DNA of 64,000 nucleotides, taken from Clostridium sp. AM34-11AC (GTDB taxonomy: Bacteria > Bacillota > Clostridia > Lachnospirales > Lachnospiraceae). This document shows, in pieces, positions 17,816-29,706 of this stretch; the stretch's first letter is position 1; every line of letters starts with the position of its first letter. Below the pieces are notes generated by a model. It was given only the letters and a program-made list of their open reading frames with translations, did not search any database and was not told the DNA's origin. The stretch spans positions 62,001 through 126,000 of the forward strand of contig NZ_QWGL01000001.1 in the NCBI RefSeq assembly GCF_003435375.1. Direction: 5' to 3'. The position numbers and the translations under genes were made by a program.

Positions 17816-18886
17816 CTATTCCGCATCTGCCACATAAGCCACAGCAATATCTTCGTAGCCATCTGTAGATGGGATCTCAAAATAAACTTCCTTGCCCGGA
17901 TTCTTATATGTCATATTGATATCCATCTTATAGTTCATCTCATCAGCTTCGGATGTTGTATGATCTGTGACACTCATTCCGTAGTCCATAAACATCTTCA
18001 TAGCCTCGCAATAGCCATCTTTGTTGACCGTCATCTCGCCGTTCGACTCATTGATCTTCATGTCCAGAGTGACCCCAAGCTCCTCGTAGGTCTCTGCGGT
18101 CGCGCTGGTAACTGCGGTCAGGATCTCGTTGATCTTCTGGTCATCAATAGTAAATGCAAGTTTCCTTGTGTCACCGCTTGTATACATTCTCAAGCCTTTG
18201 ACAACATCCGTATCCAGATCCATGTTGATCTGTGTGGCCTGAGCTTTCGCAGCTTCCAGATCCATGGCCTGCCTGTACTTGATGCCCATAGTGTTCACAT
18301 ACATGTATCCGTCTGTGTAGAACATATCGATCGGCACTGCGGTTCCAAGCGTATCCGCGGTACCCTTGCATACAAACTGCATGTCTCCGTTCGCGTCCTC
18401 TTTCATCATCAGCTTCATATTCATGGACATATCAATATTCTGTCCGAGATAAGACATGGTGATCGTATAGTCCACATCGATATTCGCGCTCGGGAGAGAC
18501 TCGCTAAGCTGCTGTGCTTCCTCATAGACCTTCAGCGCCTCCGGATCGTTCTCCGCGACAGCGGTCGGAACTGCCTTTACCTGGGTAACACCATTTACGC
18601 TCCAGGCACCATTTTTGTCGATCTCATATCCGTCCGCATGACCCGTATTTGTCTGCGCATATCCGGCATTCATCTGCAGATAACCGGAATTTCCAAAATA
18701 ATAGCACTGTGCCCAGCCATCATGATCACCATCGATCCAGTCCCAGCCGTTCCGGCAGTAGGAACCGTCATCGTTCTCATACCACCTGCCGTTCATATCC
18801 TCGTGCCATTCTCCCGCGAATGCTGGGAAGGACAGTGCCATTGCTAACGGCATCGCTGCAGTAAGGATCATTTTCCACTTTTTCAT
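17816..18886 (-). CDS. Secreted protein with aromatic wall-binding-like repeats and DUF6612-type domain
   Basis: A 356-residue exported protein. The signal peptide is MKKWKMILTAAMPLAMALSFPAFA. Residues 25-95 contain WY/GW/GY-rich segments (NGRWYENDDGSYCRNGWDW, GWAQCYYFGNSGYLQMN) like choline-binding or glucan-binding repeats. From about residue 115 the sequence has the pattern of DUF6612-type lipoproteins: long beta-rich stretches with many Met (MSMNMKLMMKED, MFYTDGYMYVNTMG). No lipobox is present, so wall binding may replace lipid anchoring. The start at 18886 follows AAGGAGG. The function is unknown; the domain name is from memory and needs a profile search. Confidence 0.65.
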   Translation of the reverse strand: MKKWKMILTAAMPLAMALSFPAFAGEWHEDMNGRWYENDDGSYCRNGWDWIDGDHDGWAQCYYFGNSGYLQMNAGYAQTNTGHADGYEIDKNGAWSVNGVTQVKAVPTAVAENDPEALKVYEEAQQLSESLPSANIDVDYTITMSYLGQNIDMSMNMKLMMKEDANGDMQFVCKGTADTLGTAVPIDMFYTDGYMYVNTMGIKYRQAMDLEAAKAQATQINMDLDTDVVKGLRMYTSGDTRKLAFTIDDQKINEILTAVTSATAETYEELGVTLDMKINESNGEMTVNKDGYCEAMKMFMDYGMSVTDHTTSEADEMNYKMDINMTYKNPGKEVYFEIPSTDGYEDIAVAYVADAE

Positions 18887-19075
18887 AAGAGAGACCTCCT
18901 TAAAATTCAACAACCGCGTCGGTCATCTGCACAAGTTTCCAGATGCCGGAGCGCCTGTTCTGTCACCCATCTGCCCACATACTTCCGTGAGTTCCATATC
19001 TCAAGTATAGCAGTTCAACCATGCAATCGCAAACCCTTTTTCCTGTAGACTTCTTACGTTTTCTTTAACTGCAAA

Positions 19076-19111
19076 AATCCGGCAAAGCGCTTCTGCACAC
19101 TCTGCCGGATT
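19076..19111 (-). terminator. Terminator of the cation exporter gene
   Basis: The stem AATCCGGC/GCCGGATT extends inward through AAAG/CTCT and is followed on the minus strand by TTTTTGC. It lies about 14 bp after the CDF gene stop. Confidence 0.8.
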
Positions 19112-19124
19112 CAATCTTTTTTCT

Positions 19125-20294
19125 TTATTCCAGATATGACTGCTCTGCCTGTATGACTGCGTAATAATCATCCCATTTCTCTGAGATCAGTTTCTCGATC
19201 CCCTGTTTTACCTCTTCGTTCGTTTTCCCATACTGGAATGGGACCACCGCATCGAAGATCAGGTTCGTATGGGTTGGACCCTGGATCATGCGGAAATCAT
19301 GGATGGTGACGCCCGGAAAATGTTCGTTGATCATGTCAACAACTTCCTTTTTTGTCTCATTGATCGCCTCGTTATTCACCACGATCGGATCCATGTGGAT
19401 CACGGCCTCACAGCCAAGTTTTTCCTTCAATTCTTTCTCGATCCGATCGATCACATCGTGGATCTCGAAGATATCGCAATCCCCGGACACTTCCCCGTGA
19501 AGGGAGATCATGCGTCTCCCCGGGCCGTAATCGTGGACCACTAGATCATGGATCCCAAGGATCTCAGGATGAGCCATAACGATCGTCCTGATCTCATTTA
19601 CAAATTCTCTGGAAGGCGGTTCTCCGAGAAGCGGATTCAGGGTATCCTTCGCCGCGCCAAATCCTGCATACAATACAAAGCATGCCACAAGGCAGCCACA
19701 CCATCCATCGATACTAATGCCTGTCACATGGGCCACAGCCATGGAGATCAGAACCGCCGTTGTCGCGATGGAATCGCTCATACTGTCCATAGCCGTCGCT
19801 TTCATTGTCTCCGACTGGATCTTTTTGCCGACTGTCCGATTGTAAAAGCACATGTATCCCTTTACACAGATGGAGACCACAAGGATCCCCACCGCCAGAG
19901 CACCAGTCTCCACCGGCTCCGGATGAAAGATCTTCTCTATGGAAGTTTTGAAAAGCTCGATTCCCATGAGAATGATGACCATGGAAACTCCAAATCCGGA
20001 GACATACTCGATGCGCCCGTGTCCAAAGGGGTGATCCGCGTCAGCCTTCATGCCGGAAAATTTAAATCCCACAAGAGATATAAAGGATGATCCTGCATCT
20101 GACAGGTTATTGAATGCATCCGCCGTAATAGCGATGGATCCACTGATCACACCCGCCAGATATTTTCCGGCAAACAGAAATACATTGAGCGCGATGCCCA
20201 CAATACTGCAGAGCATGCCGTAGGCACGGCGCACATCGCTGTTCCCGAATTGATCTCTGTTTTTAATAAATAAGCCGGACAGTATCGTAATCAT
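19125..20294 (-). CDS. Cation diffusion facilitator (CDF) family transporter
   Basis: A 389-residue inner-membrane antiporter, expected to export divalent metal (Zn, Mn, Fe or Co) in exchange for protons. It has six hydrophobic segments. Metal-site motifs are DAFNNLSDAGSS in TM2 and HPFGHGRIEYVSG at the TM3 side, with DSMSDSIAT in TM5. The cytoplasmic C-terminal dimerisation domain (LVVHDYGPGRRMISLHGEV, HMDPI) is followed by about 85 extra residues including a second acidic/His region, longer than minimal CDF proteins. The start at 20294 follows GGAGGTG. It stands alone between rpoC and a secreted protein gene. Confidence 0.92.
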   Translation of the reverse strand: MITILSGLFIKNRDQFGNSDVRRAYGMLCSIVGIALNVFLFAGKYLAGVISGSIAITADAFNNLSDAGSSFISLVGFKFSGMKADADHPFGHGRIEYVSGFGVSMVIILMGIELFKTSIEKIFHPEPVETGALAVGILVVSICVKGYMCFYNRTVGKKIQSETMKATAMDSMSDSIATTAVLISMAVAHVTGISIDGWCGCLVACFVLYAGFGAAKDTLNPLLGEPPSREFVNEIRTIVMAHPEILGIHDLVVHDYGPGRRMISLHGEVSGDCDIFEIHDVIDRIEKELKEKLGCEAVIHMDPIVVNNEAINETKKEVVDMINEHFPGVTIHDFRMIQGPTHTNLIFDAVVPFQYGKTNEEVKQGIEKLISEKWDDYYAVIQAEQSYLE

Positions 20295-20442
20295 GTAAAA
20301 CACCTCCATCGGTCCGCACACTTGCCGCGCCAAGCCAAAAATCAAGAAATTGTAATTCAGGTCTTCTCACATTCAGCACAGAAAGCCCATCGGCCCGCCG
20401 AATCGTTACAAGTTGCTTTCTTCTAACCATCTGTATACTCAA

Positions 20443-20483
20443 ACAGCGAGGAAAAACATGATCTTTCATGTTCTCCTCGCTGT
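20443..20483 (-). terminator. Terminator after rpoC
   Basis: A 17-bp near-perfect stem (ACAGCGAGGA...CATG with CATG...TCCTCGCTGT) lies about 80 bp after the rpoC stop. The downstream T content is modest on both strands (TGTTTGAG on minus, TGTTCTTAT on plus). It separates the rpoBC unit from the CDF gene. Confidence 0.6.
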
Positions 20484-20559
20484 TCTTATATGCCTCAGCA
20501 TACGGAAAAGTTCCTGTTTCCAGAAAGCTTTCCGATATATTTATTTGTCAAAATACCGA

Positions 20560-23500
20560 TCACTCATCGACATCCTGTGTATCATCCTCGTTGAGAATGA
20601 TTTTATCTGCTTCCTCAAGCGGAGCATCCGTCTCCTCCTGCGGCTCTTCAGCAACCGGTGCTTCCTGCTCCTGGATCTTATCCTCGATCTCGCCTGTGCT
20701 GAGCTTGATATTGCGGTAACGCTTCATTCCGGTACCAGCCGGGATCAGCTTACCGATAATAACATTCTCTTTCAGACCGATCAGGTGATCGACCTTACCG
20801 TTGATCGCAGCCTCAGTAAGAACCTTTGTGGTCTCCTGGAAGGATGCGGCGGATAAGAAGGAATCGGTTGCAAGGGATGCCTTTGTGATACCGAGCATGA
20901 CCTGTTTGCCCTCTGCCGGCTGTTTGCCTGCAGCGATGAGCTCCTCGTTCATCTCGTTGAAATCAAGAACATCCATGGATACGCCCGGAAGAACGTCGGA
21001 ATCGCCGCTCTCCTCGACACGGATCTTCTTTAACATCTGACGCACGATCATCTCGATATGCTTATCGTTGATCTCTACACCCTGTAAGCGGTAAACACGC
21101 TGTACCTCACGGATCATGTAATCCTGTACGGCACGAACGCCCTTAACCTTTAACAGGTCGTGCGGGTTGATGCTACCCTCTGTAAGAACGTCGCCGGCCT
21201 CGAGAACCTGTCCGTCCGCAACTTTGATTCTGGAACCATAGGGGATCAGATAAGTCTTGGAGTTTCCTGTCTCCTGGTCCGTAACGATGATCTCACGTTT
21301 TTTCTTTGTATCTTTAATTGTAACAACACCACCGAATTCAGCGATGATCGCAAGTCCCTTCGGGCGTCTGGCCTCGAAAAGCTCCTCGACACGGGGAAGA
21401 CCCTGTGTGATATCGCCGCCGGCAACACCGCCGGAGTGGAATGTACGCATGGTCAGCTGTGTACCAGGCTCACCGATGGACTGTGCGGCAATGATACCAA
21501 CAGCCTCTCCGACCTGTACCGGTTGGCCTGTCGCCATGTTTGCGCCGTAGCACTTGGAGCAGACACCGATATGGCACTTACATGTCAGGACTGTACGGAT
21601 CTTAACAGTATTTCTGCCGAGCTTCTCAAGAACCTTGATAACGGCTGCGGCACGTTTCGGTGTACACATATGGTTAGCCTTAACAACAACTTCTCCGGTA
21701 TCCGGATCTGTGATCGTCTCAGCGATATATCTGCCTGTCAATCTCTCCTGCAGCGTCTCGATGGTCTCTTTACCGTCCGTAAAGCCCTCGATCTCCATGT
21801 ACGGGATCGTTCCCTTGCTTTCACAGCAGTCTGTCTCACGGATGATAAGGTCCTGGGATACGTCAACAAGACGTCTTGTCAGGTAACCGGAGTCGGCTGT
21901 ACGAAGAGCGGTATCGGACATACCTTTTCTCGCACCATGTGCGGAGATGAAGTACTCAAGTACGTCAAGACCTTCACGGAAGTTGGACTTGATCGGGAGT
22001 TCGATCGTGTGACCGGTCGTATCCGCCATGAGTCCTCGCATACCGGCAAGCTGCTTGATCTGCTTATCGGAACCACGGGCTCCGGAGTCCGCCATCATGA
22101 AGATGTTGTTGTATTTATCAAGACCTGTCAGAAGGTCATGTGTCAGCTGGTCATCGGTTGCTTTCCATACATCGATAACTTCTTTGTAACGCTCTTCCTC
22201 TGTGATAAGACCACGGCGGAAGTTCTTAGCGATACGGTCAACGGTAGCTTCTGCGTCTGCGAGGAGCTGCTTCTTTGTTGCCGGGACAGTCATATCGGAA
22301 ATAGATACGGTCATAGCTGCTCTTGTGGAGTACTTGTAACCGATCGCCTTGATATCGTCCAGGGTGATCGCTGTCTGGATCGCTCCGTGTGTATTGATGA
22401 CTTTCTCGAGGATCTGCTTTAACTGTTTCTTCTTTACGAGGAAATCGATCTCCGGCTTTAACTCGTTGCCCGGGATCGTTCTGTCTACAAATCCAAGATC
22501 CTGCGGGATGATCTCGTTGAAGAGGATACGTCCGACAGTTGTATCAACGATACCAGTCATGGTTCTTCCATCCGGAAGAGTCTTTGTCACACGGACTTTG
22601 ATTCTTGCGTGAAGAGTAACGGCACCGTTCTCATATGCAAGAAGTGCTTCGTTCGGGCTCTTAAAGAACATTCCCTCGCCCTTTGCGCCCGGTCTCTCCT
22701 GTGTCAGATAATAGATACCGAGGACCATATCCTGGGAAGGAACGGCTACCGGACCACCATCGGACGGTTTTAACAGGTTGTTCGGGGAGAGGAGAAGGAA
22801 ACGGCACTCTGCCTGAGCTTCCATGGTAAGCGGAAGGTGGACCGCCATCTGGTCTCCATCGAAGTCCGCGTTGAATGCGGTACAAACAAGCGGATGAAGC
22901 TTGATCGCCTTACCTTCTACAAGGATCGGCTCGAACGCCTGAATACCAAGACGGTGAAGAGTAGGAGCACGGTTTAACATAACCGGATGCTCTTTGATCA
23001 CATCCTCAAGCACATCCCAGACCTCTGTCTGGAGACGCTCAACCATCTTCTTCGCGTTCTTGATGTTGTGCGCGGTTCCGTTAGCAACGAGTTCCTTCAT
23101 AACAAACGGTTTGAAGAGCTCGATCGCCATCTCCTTCGGAAGACCGCACTGATAGATCTTAAGTTCCGGTCCAACGACGATAACAGAACGTCCGGAATAG
23201 TCAACTCGTTTACCGAGAAGGTTCTGACGGAAACGTCCCTGTTTACCCTTTAACATATCGGAAAGGGACTTTAACGCACGGTTTCCAGGGCCTGTAACCG
23301 GTCTTCCGCGTCTGCCGTTATCGATCAGGGCATCAACGGCCTCCTGAAGCATTCTCTTCTCGTTGCGGACGATAATATCCGGAGCACCGAGCTCAAGAAG
23401 TCTTGCAAGACGGTTGTTACGGTTGATGATTCTTCTGTATAAGTCGTTTAAGTCGGATGTCGCGAAACGTCCGCCGTCAAGCTGAACCATCGGACGGATA

Positions 23501-24231
23501 TCCGGCGGGATAACCGGAATCACATTCATGATCATCCACTCCGGTCTGTTTCCGGAGCTGCGGAATGCATCTACGACCTCAAGGCGTTTGATGATTCTCG
23601 CTCTCTTCTGGCCGGATGCCTCCTGAAGAGCTTTTCTAAGCTCTTCGGAGTCCTTATCCAGATCGATATTCTTTAAAAGTTCCTGAACAGCCTCAGCACC
23701 CATTCCCACACGGAATGTGCCGTAGCCATACTTTTCAACAGCATCGCGGTACTCTTTCTCAGAAAGGACCTGCTTTAACTGAAGACCGGTGTTTCCGGCA
23801 TCCAGAACGATATAGGAAGCGAAGTACAGGACTTTCTCGAGGACTCTCGGAGAGATATCCAGGATCAGGCCCATACGGCTCGGAATACCTTTAAAATACC
23901 AGATATGGGATACCGGAGCGGCAAGCGCGATGTGTCCGATACGTTCACGGCGGACGCTGGATTTTGTTACCTCAACGCCGCAGCGGTCACAGATAACACC
24001 TTTATATCTGATTTTCTTGTATTTACCACAATGACACTCCCAGTCCTTGGTCGGTCCAAAGATTCTCTCACAGTACAGACCGTCTTTCTCCGGCTTTAAG
24101 GTTCTGTAGTTGATGGTCTCCGGTTTCTTAACCTCACCATGGGACCATTCCAGAATCTTTTCCGAAGAGGCAAGTCCGATACGGATCGCGTCAAATGTCA
24201 TCGGCTGATAAGTTTCATTTGTCTCAGGCAT
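20560..24231 (-). CDS. rpoC: RNA polymerase beta-prime subunit
   Basis: A 1223-residue beta-prime subunit. The N-terminal zinc ribbon [23 protein letters not shown] (residues about 59-81, four Cys), the catalytic magnesium loop [15 protein letters not shown], the bridge/trigger region [24 protein letters not shown] and the second zinc site ([11 protein letters not shown]) are all present. The C-terminal tail is acidic ([12 protein letters not shown]). It starts 19 bp after rpoB and is cotranscribed. Unlike most Firmicutes, rpsL does not follow; about 6 kb of unrelated genes intervene. Confidence 0.99.
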   Translation of the reverse strand: MPETNETYQPMTFDAIRIGLASSEKILEWSHGEVKKPETINYRTLKPEKDGLYCERIFGPTKDWECHCGKYKKIRYKGVICDRCGVEVTKSSVRRERIGHIALAAPVSHIWYFKGIPSRMGLILDISPRVLEKVLYFASYIVLDAGNTGLQLKQVLSEKEYRDAVEKYGYGTFRVGMGAEAVQELLKNIDLDKDSEELRKALQEASGQKRARIIKRLEVVDAFRSSGNRPEWMIMNVIPVIPPDIRPMVQLDGGRFATSDLNDLYRRIINRNNRLARLLELGAPDIIVRNEKRMLQEAVDALIDNGRRGRPVTGPGNRALKSLSDMLKGKQGRFRQNLLGKRVDYSGRSVIVVGPELKIYQCGLPKEMAIELFKPFVMKELVANGTAHNIKNAKKMVERLQTEVWDVLEDVIKEHPVMLNRAPTLHRLGIQAFEPILVEGKAIKLHPLVCTAFNADFDGDQMAVHLPLTMEAQAECRFLLLSPNNLLKPSDGGPVAVPSQDMVLGIYYLTQERPGAKGEGMFFKSPNEALLAYENGAVTLHARIKVRVTKTLPDGRTMTGIVDTTVGRILFNEIIPQDLGFVDRTIPGNELKPEIDFLVKKKQLKQILEKVINTHGAIQTAITLDDIKAIGYKYSTRAAMTVSISDMTVPATKKQLLADAEATVDRIAKNFRRGLITEEERYKEVIDVWKATDDQLTHDLLTGLDKYNNIFMMADSGARGSDKQIKQLAGMRGLMADTTGHTIELPIKSNFREGLDVLEYFISAHGARKGMSDTALRTADSGYLTRRLVDVSQDLIIRETDCCESKGTIPYMEIEGFTDGKETIETLQERLTGRYIAETITDPDTGEVVVKANHMCTPKRAAAVIKVLEKLGRNTVKIRTVLTCKCHIGVCSKCYGANMATGQPVQVGEAVGIIAAQSIGEPGTQLTMRTFHSGGVAGGDITQGLPRVEELFEARRPKGLAIIAEFGGVVTIKDTKKKREIIVTDQETGNSKTYLIPYGSRIKVADGQVLEAGDVLTEGSINPHDLLKVKGVRAVQDYMIREVQRVYRLQGVEINDKHIEMIVRQMLKKIRVEESGDSDVLPGVSMDVLDFNEMNEELIAAGKQPAEGKQVMLGITKASLATDSFLSAASFQETTKVLTEAAINGKVDHLIGLKENVIIGKLIPAGTGMKRYRNIKLSTGEIEDKIQEQEAPVAEEPQEETDAPLEEADKIILNEDDTQDVDE

Positions 24232-24250
24232 GAACGGTACTCCCTTCTAA

Positions 24251-27200
24251 TTATTTGTCGTCATCCTCGGTATAATCGTCATCGACATAGTCGTCTTTGG
24301 CACCGTCGTTTGTATAGTCATCTTCTTCCACATTAACGAGCTCGTCGCCCTTGAATTCCTGTTTCTGGAATCCATAGTCGGATAAGTCTTCCTTATCGTT
24401 GTAACGGCGGTCTCCCTCGATGATGGAACGAAGGTCATAGTTGGTATCGGAGTAGTCGATATTCTCAGACATATCGACCTCTTCACCGTTGTCACGCAAC
24501 ACTCTTACGTCCAGTCCGAGAGACTGTAACTCTTTTAAGAGTACCTTGAAGGACTCCGGAATACCCGGCTCCGGAATGTTCTCGCCCTTGATGATCGCCT
24601 CGTAGGTCTTTACACGTCCTACAACGTCATCGGACTTCACAGTCAGGATCTCCTGAAGGGTGTAAGCCGCACCGTAAGCCTCAAGAGCCCAAACCTCCAT
24701 CTCACCGAAACGCTGTCCGCCGAACTGTGCTTTACCACCTAACGGCTGCTGTGTTACCAGTGCGTATGGACCTGTGGAACGGGCATGGATCTTATCATCA
24801 ACCAGGTGATGCAGCTTCAGGTAGTGCATGTGTCCGATCGTAGTCGGACCATCGAAGTATTCACCTGTACGTCCGTCGCGGAGCTGTACTTTACCGGTAC
24901 GGCTGATCGGAACGCCTTTCCAGAGAGCACGATGGTCAAGGTGCTCGCCGAGGTATTCCATCGCATCCGGACGAAGGATATCCTTATACTTCTCCTGGAA
25001 TGCATCCCATTCCATATTTACATAATCATTTGCAAGCTCCAGTGTATCCTGGATATCATTCTCGTCCGCGCCATCGAATACCGGTGTGGAAACGTTAAAG
25101 CCGAGTGCCTTTGCAGCAAGGCTTAAGTGGATCTCGAGGACCTGTCCGATGTTCATTCGGGACGGCACGCCTAACGGGTTTAATACGATATCGAGCGGAC
25201 GGCCATTCGGAAGGAACGGCATATCCTCTACCGGAAGTACACGGGAGACAACACCCTTGTTACCATGACGGCCGGCCATCTTATCACCGACAGAGATCTT
25301 ACGTTTCTGTGCGATGTAGATGCGGACTGTCTCGTTTACGCCAGGAGCAAGCTCGTCGCCGTTCTCTCTTGTGAAGAGTTTTGCGTCGATGATGGTTCCG
25401 TAAGCGCCGTGCGGTACTTTTAAGGATGTATCGCGGACTTCTCTTGCCTTCTCACCGAAGATTGCGCGGAGAAGTCTTTCTTCTGCAGTCAGCTCGGTCT
25501 CTCCCTTCGGAGTTACCTTTCCGACTAAGATATCACCGGCACGTACCTCAGCGCCGATGCGGATGATTCCTCTCTCATCCAGATCTTTTAATGCGTCCTC
25601 ACCAACGCCCGGAACGTCTCTTGTGATCTCTTCCGGTCCTAACTTGGTGTCACGGGATTCGCATTCATATTCTTCAATATGAACCGATGTGTAGACATCG
25701 TTCATAACAAGCTTTTCACTTAAGAGAACCGCATCCTCGTAGTTGTAACCTTCCCAGGTCATGAATCCGATCAGCGGGTTCTTACCAAGTGCGATCTCTC
25801 CGTCCTTCGTGGACGGTCCGTCTGCGATAACCTCGCCCTTCTCTACATGGTCTCCCTTGTAAACGATCGGCTTCTGGTTATAGCTGTTGGACTGGTTGCT
25901 TCTTGAGAACTTGATCAGACAGTAAACATCGCGGTTTCCGTCAGAATCGCGTTTGATCACGATCTCATTGGATGCGGAGCGCTCAACAACGCCGGCATTC
26001 TTTGCAACAACGCAGACACCGGAGTCAACGGCAGCCTTGCCCTCGATACCGGTACCAACGACCGGAGCTTCTGTGGAAAGAAGCGGTACAGCCTGACGCT
26101 GCATGTTGGATCCCATCAGGGCACGGTTCGCGTCATCGTTCTGTAAGAACGGGATCATGGATGTAGCGACAGAGAATACCATTCTCGGGGATACGTCCAT
26201 TAAGTCGATCTGTCTCTTCTGGAAGGAGGAAGTCTCCTCACGGAAACGACCGGATACATTGTTGTGGATAAAGTAACCGTTCTCATCGAGCGGCTCGTTC
26301 GCCTGTGCTACGATGTAGTTATCCTCTTCGTCCGCGGTCATATAAACAACTTCATCGGTAACACGCGGGTTTGCCGGATCAGTCTTATCTACGACACGGT
26401 ACGGAGCCTCAACGAAACCGTACTGGTTTACCTTTGCATAGCTCGCAAGGGAGTTGATCAGACCGATGTTCGGTCCCTCAGGAGTCTCGACCGGACACAT
26501 ACGGCCATAGTGGGTGTAGTGTACATCTCGAACCTCGAATCCTGCACGTTCTCTGGACAGACCGCCCGGTCCTAACGCGGAGAGACGTCTCTTATGCGTA
26601 AGCTCGGATAACGGGTTGTTCTGGTCCATGAACTGGGATAACTGGGAGCTTCCGAAGAACTCCTTCACTGCTGCGGTTACCGGTTTGATATTGATCAGGG
26701 ACTGCGGAGTGATTCCGTCGATGTCCTGTGTTGTCATTCTTTCGCGTACCACACGCTCCATTCTGGAGAGACCGATGCGGTACTGGTTCTGAAGCAGCTC
26801 GCCGACTGCACGGATACGACGGTTTCCAAGATGATCGATATCGTCTTTTACGCCGATGCCGTACTCAAGGTGCATATTGTAGTTGATGGAAGCAAGGATA
26901 TCTTCCTTCGTGATGCACTTCGGAACGAGCTCGTGGATGTTGCGGTGGAGTTCTGCTTTTAACGCTTCCTCGTCATCCCCTGCTTTTTCCAGAATCTCTT
27001 TTAATACCGGGTAGTATACTAATTCCGTAATACCTACTTCTGCCGGATCAAATGTCACATATGCGGAAAGGTCTACCATGAGGTTGGAGAGGACCTTCTC
27101 TACGCGCTCCTCAGTCTGGATCCATACGTACGGGATCGCTGCATTCTGGATCGCGATCGCCTGGTCCTTTGTGATTGCCTTTCCTGCTTCAGCAAGGATC

Positions 27201-28114
27201 TCACCTGTAGATGTATCGACGATGTCCTCAGACGGAATCTGTCCTACGATACGGTTCTTCATGTGGAGCTTCTTGTTGAATTTATATCTTCCGACCTTCG
27301 CGAGATCATATCTTCTCGGATCGAAGAACATACCATTTAACAGGCTCTCAGCGCTGTCAACAGACAGCGGCTCGCCCGGACGGATCTTCTTATATAATTC
27401 AAGGAGACCATCCTGATAGTTGTCGGATGTATCCTTTCCAAAGCTTGCGAGAAGCTTCGGCTCCTCACCGAAGAGATCGATGATCTCGGCGTTTGTTCCA
27501 TATCCGAGCGCACGAATCAGGACTGTAACCGGGACCTTTCTCGTACGGTCTACACGGACATAGAACACGTCGTTGGAATCGGTCTCATACTCTAACCATG
27601 CTCCACGGTTCGGGATCACGGTACAGGAGTATAATTCCTTACCGATCTTATCATGATCGATTCCATAATATATACCTGGGGAACGTACCAACTGGCTGAC
27701 GATAACACGCTCGGCACCGTTAATAACGAAGGAGCCGGTATCTGTCATTAACGGCAGATCGCCCATGAAAATCTCATGTTCATTGATTTCATCTTTATCT
27801 TTGTTGCAGAGTCTCACCTTAACCTTTAAAGGTGCCGCGTAAGTCGCATCACGCTCTTTGCACTCTTCGATCGTATATTTGATGTCATCTTTGCACAGCG
27901 TGAAGTCTACAAACTCCAGGCTCAGATGGCCAGCAAAGTCAGCGATCGGAGAGATATCGTCAAAGACCTCTTTCAGGCCCTCGTCGAGGAACCACTGATA
28001 AGAATCCTTCTGGATCTCGATCAGGTTCGGCATCTCAAGAACTTCTTTCTGTCTTGAGAAGCTCATTCTTACGCTCTTGCCGGCCGGCACCGGACGCATT
28101 CTGCTTTTCTCCAT
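24251..28114 (-). CDS. rpoB: RNA polymerase beta subunit
   Basis: A 1287-residue beta subunit. The rifampicin region [20 protein letters not shown] followed by LSALGPGGL has the wild-type residues Asp, His and Ser at the main resistance sites, so the polymerase is predicted to be sensitive. The C-terminus carries the conserved [20 protein letters not shown] and a Firmicute-type Asp/Glu-rich tail. The start at 28114 (MEKSRMRPV) is preferred because AGGGGTGA precedes it; the GTG at 28126 overlaps that site. A promoter lies at 28211-28239. The ribosomal protein genes rplJ and rplL that usually precede rpoB are not here. Confidence 0.98.
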   Translation of the reverse strand: MEKSRMRPVPAGKSVRMSFSRQKEVLEMPNLIEIQKDSYQWFLDEGLKEVFDDISPIADFAGHLSLEFVDFTLCKDDIKYTIEECKERDATYAAPLKVKVRLCNKDKDEINEHEIFMGDLPLMTDTGSFVINGAERVIVSQLVRSPGIYYGIDHDKIGKELYSCTVIPNRGAWLEYETDSNDVFYVRVDRTRKVPVTVLIRALGYGTNAEIIDLFGEEPKLLASFGKDTSDNYQDGLLELYKKIRPGEPLSVDSAESLLNGMFFDPRRYDLAKVGRYKFNKKLHMKNRIVGQIPSEDIVDTSTGEILAEAGKAITKDQAIAIQNAAIPYVWIQTEERVEKVLSNLMVDLSAYVTFDPAEVGITELVYYPVLKEILEKAGDDEEALKAELHRNIHELVPKCITKEDILASINYNMHLEYGIGVKDDIDHLGNRRIRAVGELLQNQYRIGLSRMERVVRERMTTQDIDGITPQSLINIKPVTAAVKEFFGSSQLSQFMDQNNPLSELTHKRRLSALGPGGLSRERAGFEVRDVHYTHYGRMCPVETPEGPNIGLINSLASYAKVNQYGFVEAPYRVVDKTDPANPRVTDEVVYMTADEEDNYIVAQANEPLDENGYFIHNNVSGRFREETSSFQKRQIDLMDVSPRMVFSVATSMIPFLQNDDANRALMGSNMQRQAVPLLSTEAPVVGTGIEGKAAVDSGVCVVAKNAGVVERSASNEIVIKRDSDGNRDVYCLIKFSRSNQSNSYNQKPIVYKGDHVEKGEVIADGPSTKDGEIALGKNPLIGFMTWEGYNYEDAVLLSEKLVMNDVYTSVHIEEYECESRDTKLGPEEITRDVPGVGEDALKDLDERGIIRIGAEVRAGDILVGKVTPKGETELTAEERLLRAIFGEKAREVRDTSLKVPHGAYGTIIDAKLFTRENGDELAPGVNETVRIYIAQKRKISVGDKMAGRHGNKGVVSRVLPVEDMPFLPNGRPLDIVLNPLGVPSRMNIGQVLEIHLSLAAKALGFNVSTPVFDGADENDIQDTLELANDYVNMEWDAFQEKYKDILRPDAMEYLGEHLDHRALWKGVPISRTGKVQLRDGRTGEYFDGPTTIGHMHYLKLHHLVDDKIHARSTGPYALVTQQPLGGKAQFGGQRFGEMEVWALEAYGAAYTLQEILTVKSDDVVGRVKTYEAIIKGENIPEPGIPESFKVLLKELQSLGLDVRVLRDNGEEVDMSENIDYSDTNYDLRSIIEGDRRYNDKEDLSDYGFQKQEFKGDELVNVEEDDYTNDGAKDDYVDDDYTEDDDK

Positions 28115-28210
28115 TTGACGTTTCACCCCTGTTTTCTTTCTCTATAATCAATAGCCAATTTTGGGCATACTGGTACCATATGCACATGATACCACAATAG
28201 TGCACATTTC

Positions 28211-28239
28211 ATACTACCATGGGGTTGTCAATCTGTCAA
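28211..28239 (-). promoter_or_regulatory. Promoter of rpoB-rpoC
   Basis: On the minus strand TTGACA (28234-28239) and TAGTAT (28211-28216) are 17 bp apart, giving a leader of about 90 nt. This suggests rpoBC is its own transcription unit here. Confidence 0.6.
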
Positions 28240-28281
28240 GCACTTTTTTACAAGGTTTTCCTGGACGTTGTTCACGTAAAT

Positions 28282-28329
28282 AAAAGATGTGCTGCAGAAT
28301 CTTTTAGATGATCCTGCAGCACATCTTTT
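28282..28329 (-). terminator. Terminator of the zinc-ribbon membrane protein gene
   Basis: A 16-bp stem AAAAGATGTGCTGCAG/CTGCAGCACATCTTTT with the loop region AATCTTTTAGATGATC. It lies 26 bp after the gene's stop. T residues flank it on both strands. Confidence 0.75.
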
Positions 28330-28354
28330 ATCAGTCTATATAATTTTTACCATT

Positions 28355-29566
28355 CTACTCTACGCTTGTGTAATACCCCGGCGCATACATCTGGATCGAA
28401 TAAAAATCATCCCCTGACGGGCTTTCTTTACTTGCAAAAATCTCCGGTCCATAAGCTGTGGTAAATCCGTTGACACTGTCATCTGTCTTACTAACGATCA
28501 TATCCTCGGTATTGATCAGTTCCTGATATACCTCCTGTCCGCTTAGATCCGTATCCAGATAGCCGAATTCCTGGAATGTGGCTTCCAGCACGTCCACGAT
28601 CTGGTAAAAGGCCTCCTCGTCGCTGCTGTAGGCACCGATCCCATGGAGATCATCTGTTGCCGTGTCGGCGTAGATGGTAATGCTTCCCACATACTCCCCG
28701 TCACGACTCAGATAACAGGCCTGATCTGTGTTGTACCAGCTCATATCGTCCGAAGCATAGTTGTAGCTGTATGTGTCCTCCATCGACCACTCAGAAAATC
28801 CGTACTGCGGCAGGAGCCGGTCCAGGGCGGCCGTCACATCCGCAAGCTGGGCGTCATAGTGACCGTAGTTTGTACAGTTTGTTCCGATGGCCCGCACCTC
28901 CTCGTCGGAGAGCTCGCCCTCTCCAAGGACCTCCACGGCATTGGAATCTGCAGAGGACCAGAGATCGCCGCTGGACGAGTCGAATATGTTCTCGATCCCG
29001 TAGATCGATTCCCTGATCGCATGGGTGATAAGAAACAGCAGGTTTCCGCCGACGGAAAATACCAGCCAGATGATCACGACGATCAGAATGCCGGTAAACG
29101 GCTTCTTCCGTCCACGTTCGGAGTTTACGCGGTCCATGATGCTCTTCGCGGACTGGCTGCTGTAAGTTCCACTCTGGCAGGTGTCTGCCTGACCGCGGTA
29201 CTGTTCAAGCTGGCTCTTCATATGTTCGAACGCATTTCGCTGTCCCGCCATCCGGTTTCCCATATTCTGGAATGGATCCGCTGCTTTCTTCTCCCGATTT
29301 GTCTTTTTCTTTCCGCCCTGTGTGCTGGTCGATGTCCCATTTCCTTTAAATACGCCCGCGTACGAATCTGTACCGGACGCGCTGCTTCCCGGGTATTCGC
29401 TTCCGCCATCATGGTACAGGCAGTCTGACTCATGCTGTGGATGTCTCTCATTTAAATAGTAATCCACATCCTGTACATATGGATGCCACACGATCCTTTT
29501 GCATCCGCTGCAGTATAGACCCGATGTCATTTTCTGGTCGCAGTATGGACAATATCTCTGTTTCAT
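28355..29566 (-). CDS. Zinc-ribbon membrane protein, function unknown
   Basis: A 403-residue protein starting with a zinc ribbon, MKQRYCPYCDQ...YCSGCKR (two CxxC pairs). A Ser/Gly-rich linker with basic and Gln-rich stretches (residues about 55-150) follows, then one strong transmembrane segment ILIVVIIWLVFSVGGNLLFLI (about 165-188). The extracellular part is acidic, with many Asp, Ser and Tyr. The order N-terminal cytoplasmic zinc ribbon, membrane anchor and exported acidic domain is common among uncharacterised Clostridia proteins. It sits between ftsH and rpoB with its own terminator. No enzymatic motif is recognised. Confidence 0.75.
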   Translation of the reverse strand: MKQRYCPYCDQKMTSGLYCSGCKRIVWHPYVQDVDYYLNERHPQHESDCLYHDGGSEYPGSSASGTDSYAGVFKGNGTSTSTQGGKKKTNREKKAADPFQNMGNRMAGQRNAFEHMKSQLEQYRGQADTCQSGTYSSQSAKSIMDRVNSERGRKKPFTGILIVVIIWLVFSVGGNLLFLITHAIRESIYGIENIFDSSSGDLWSSADSNAVEVLGEGELSDEEVRAIGTNCTNYGHYDAQLADVTAALDRLLPQYGFSEWSMEDTYSYNYASDDMSWYNTDQACYLSRDGEYVGSITIYADTATDDLHGIGAYSSDEEAFYQIVDVLEATFQEFGYLDTDLSGQEVYQELINTEDMIVSKTDDSVNGFTTAYGPEIFASKESPSGDDFYSIQMYAPGYYTSVE

Positions 29567-29706
29567 CCGTAGTTCCTCCTGTCGGTATTCCTCTTTTCAG
29601 GTCATTTTAATTTTGTATTTTAAGCCCAACATCTAAATTTCTACTCTCATTTTAACATAGGTTTCCAGTGCACACAATCGAGATTTCACATCGTCAGCCC
29701 AATACC

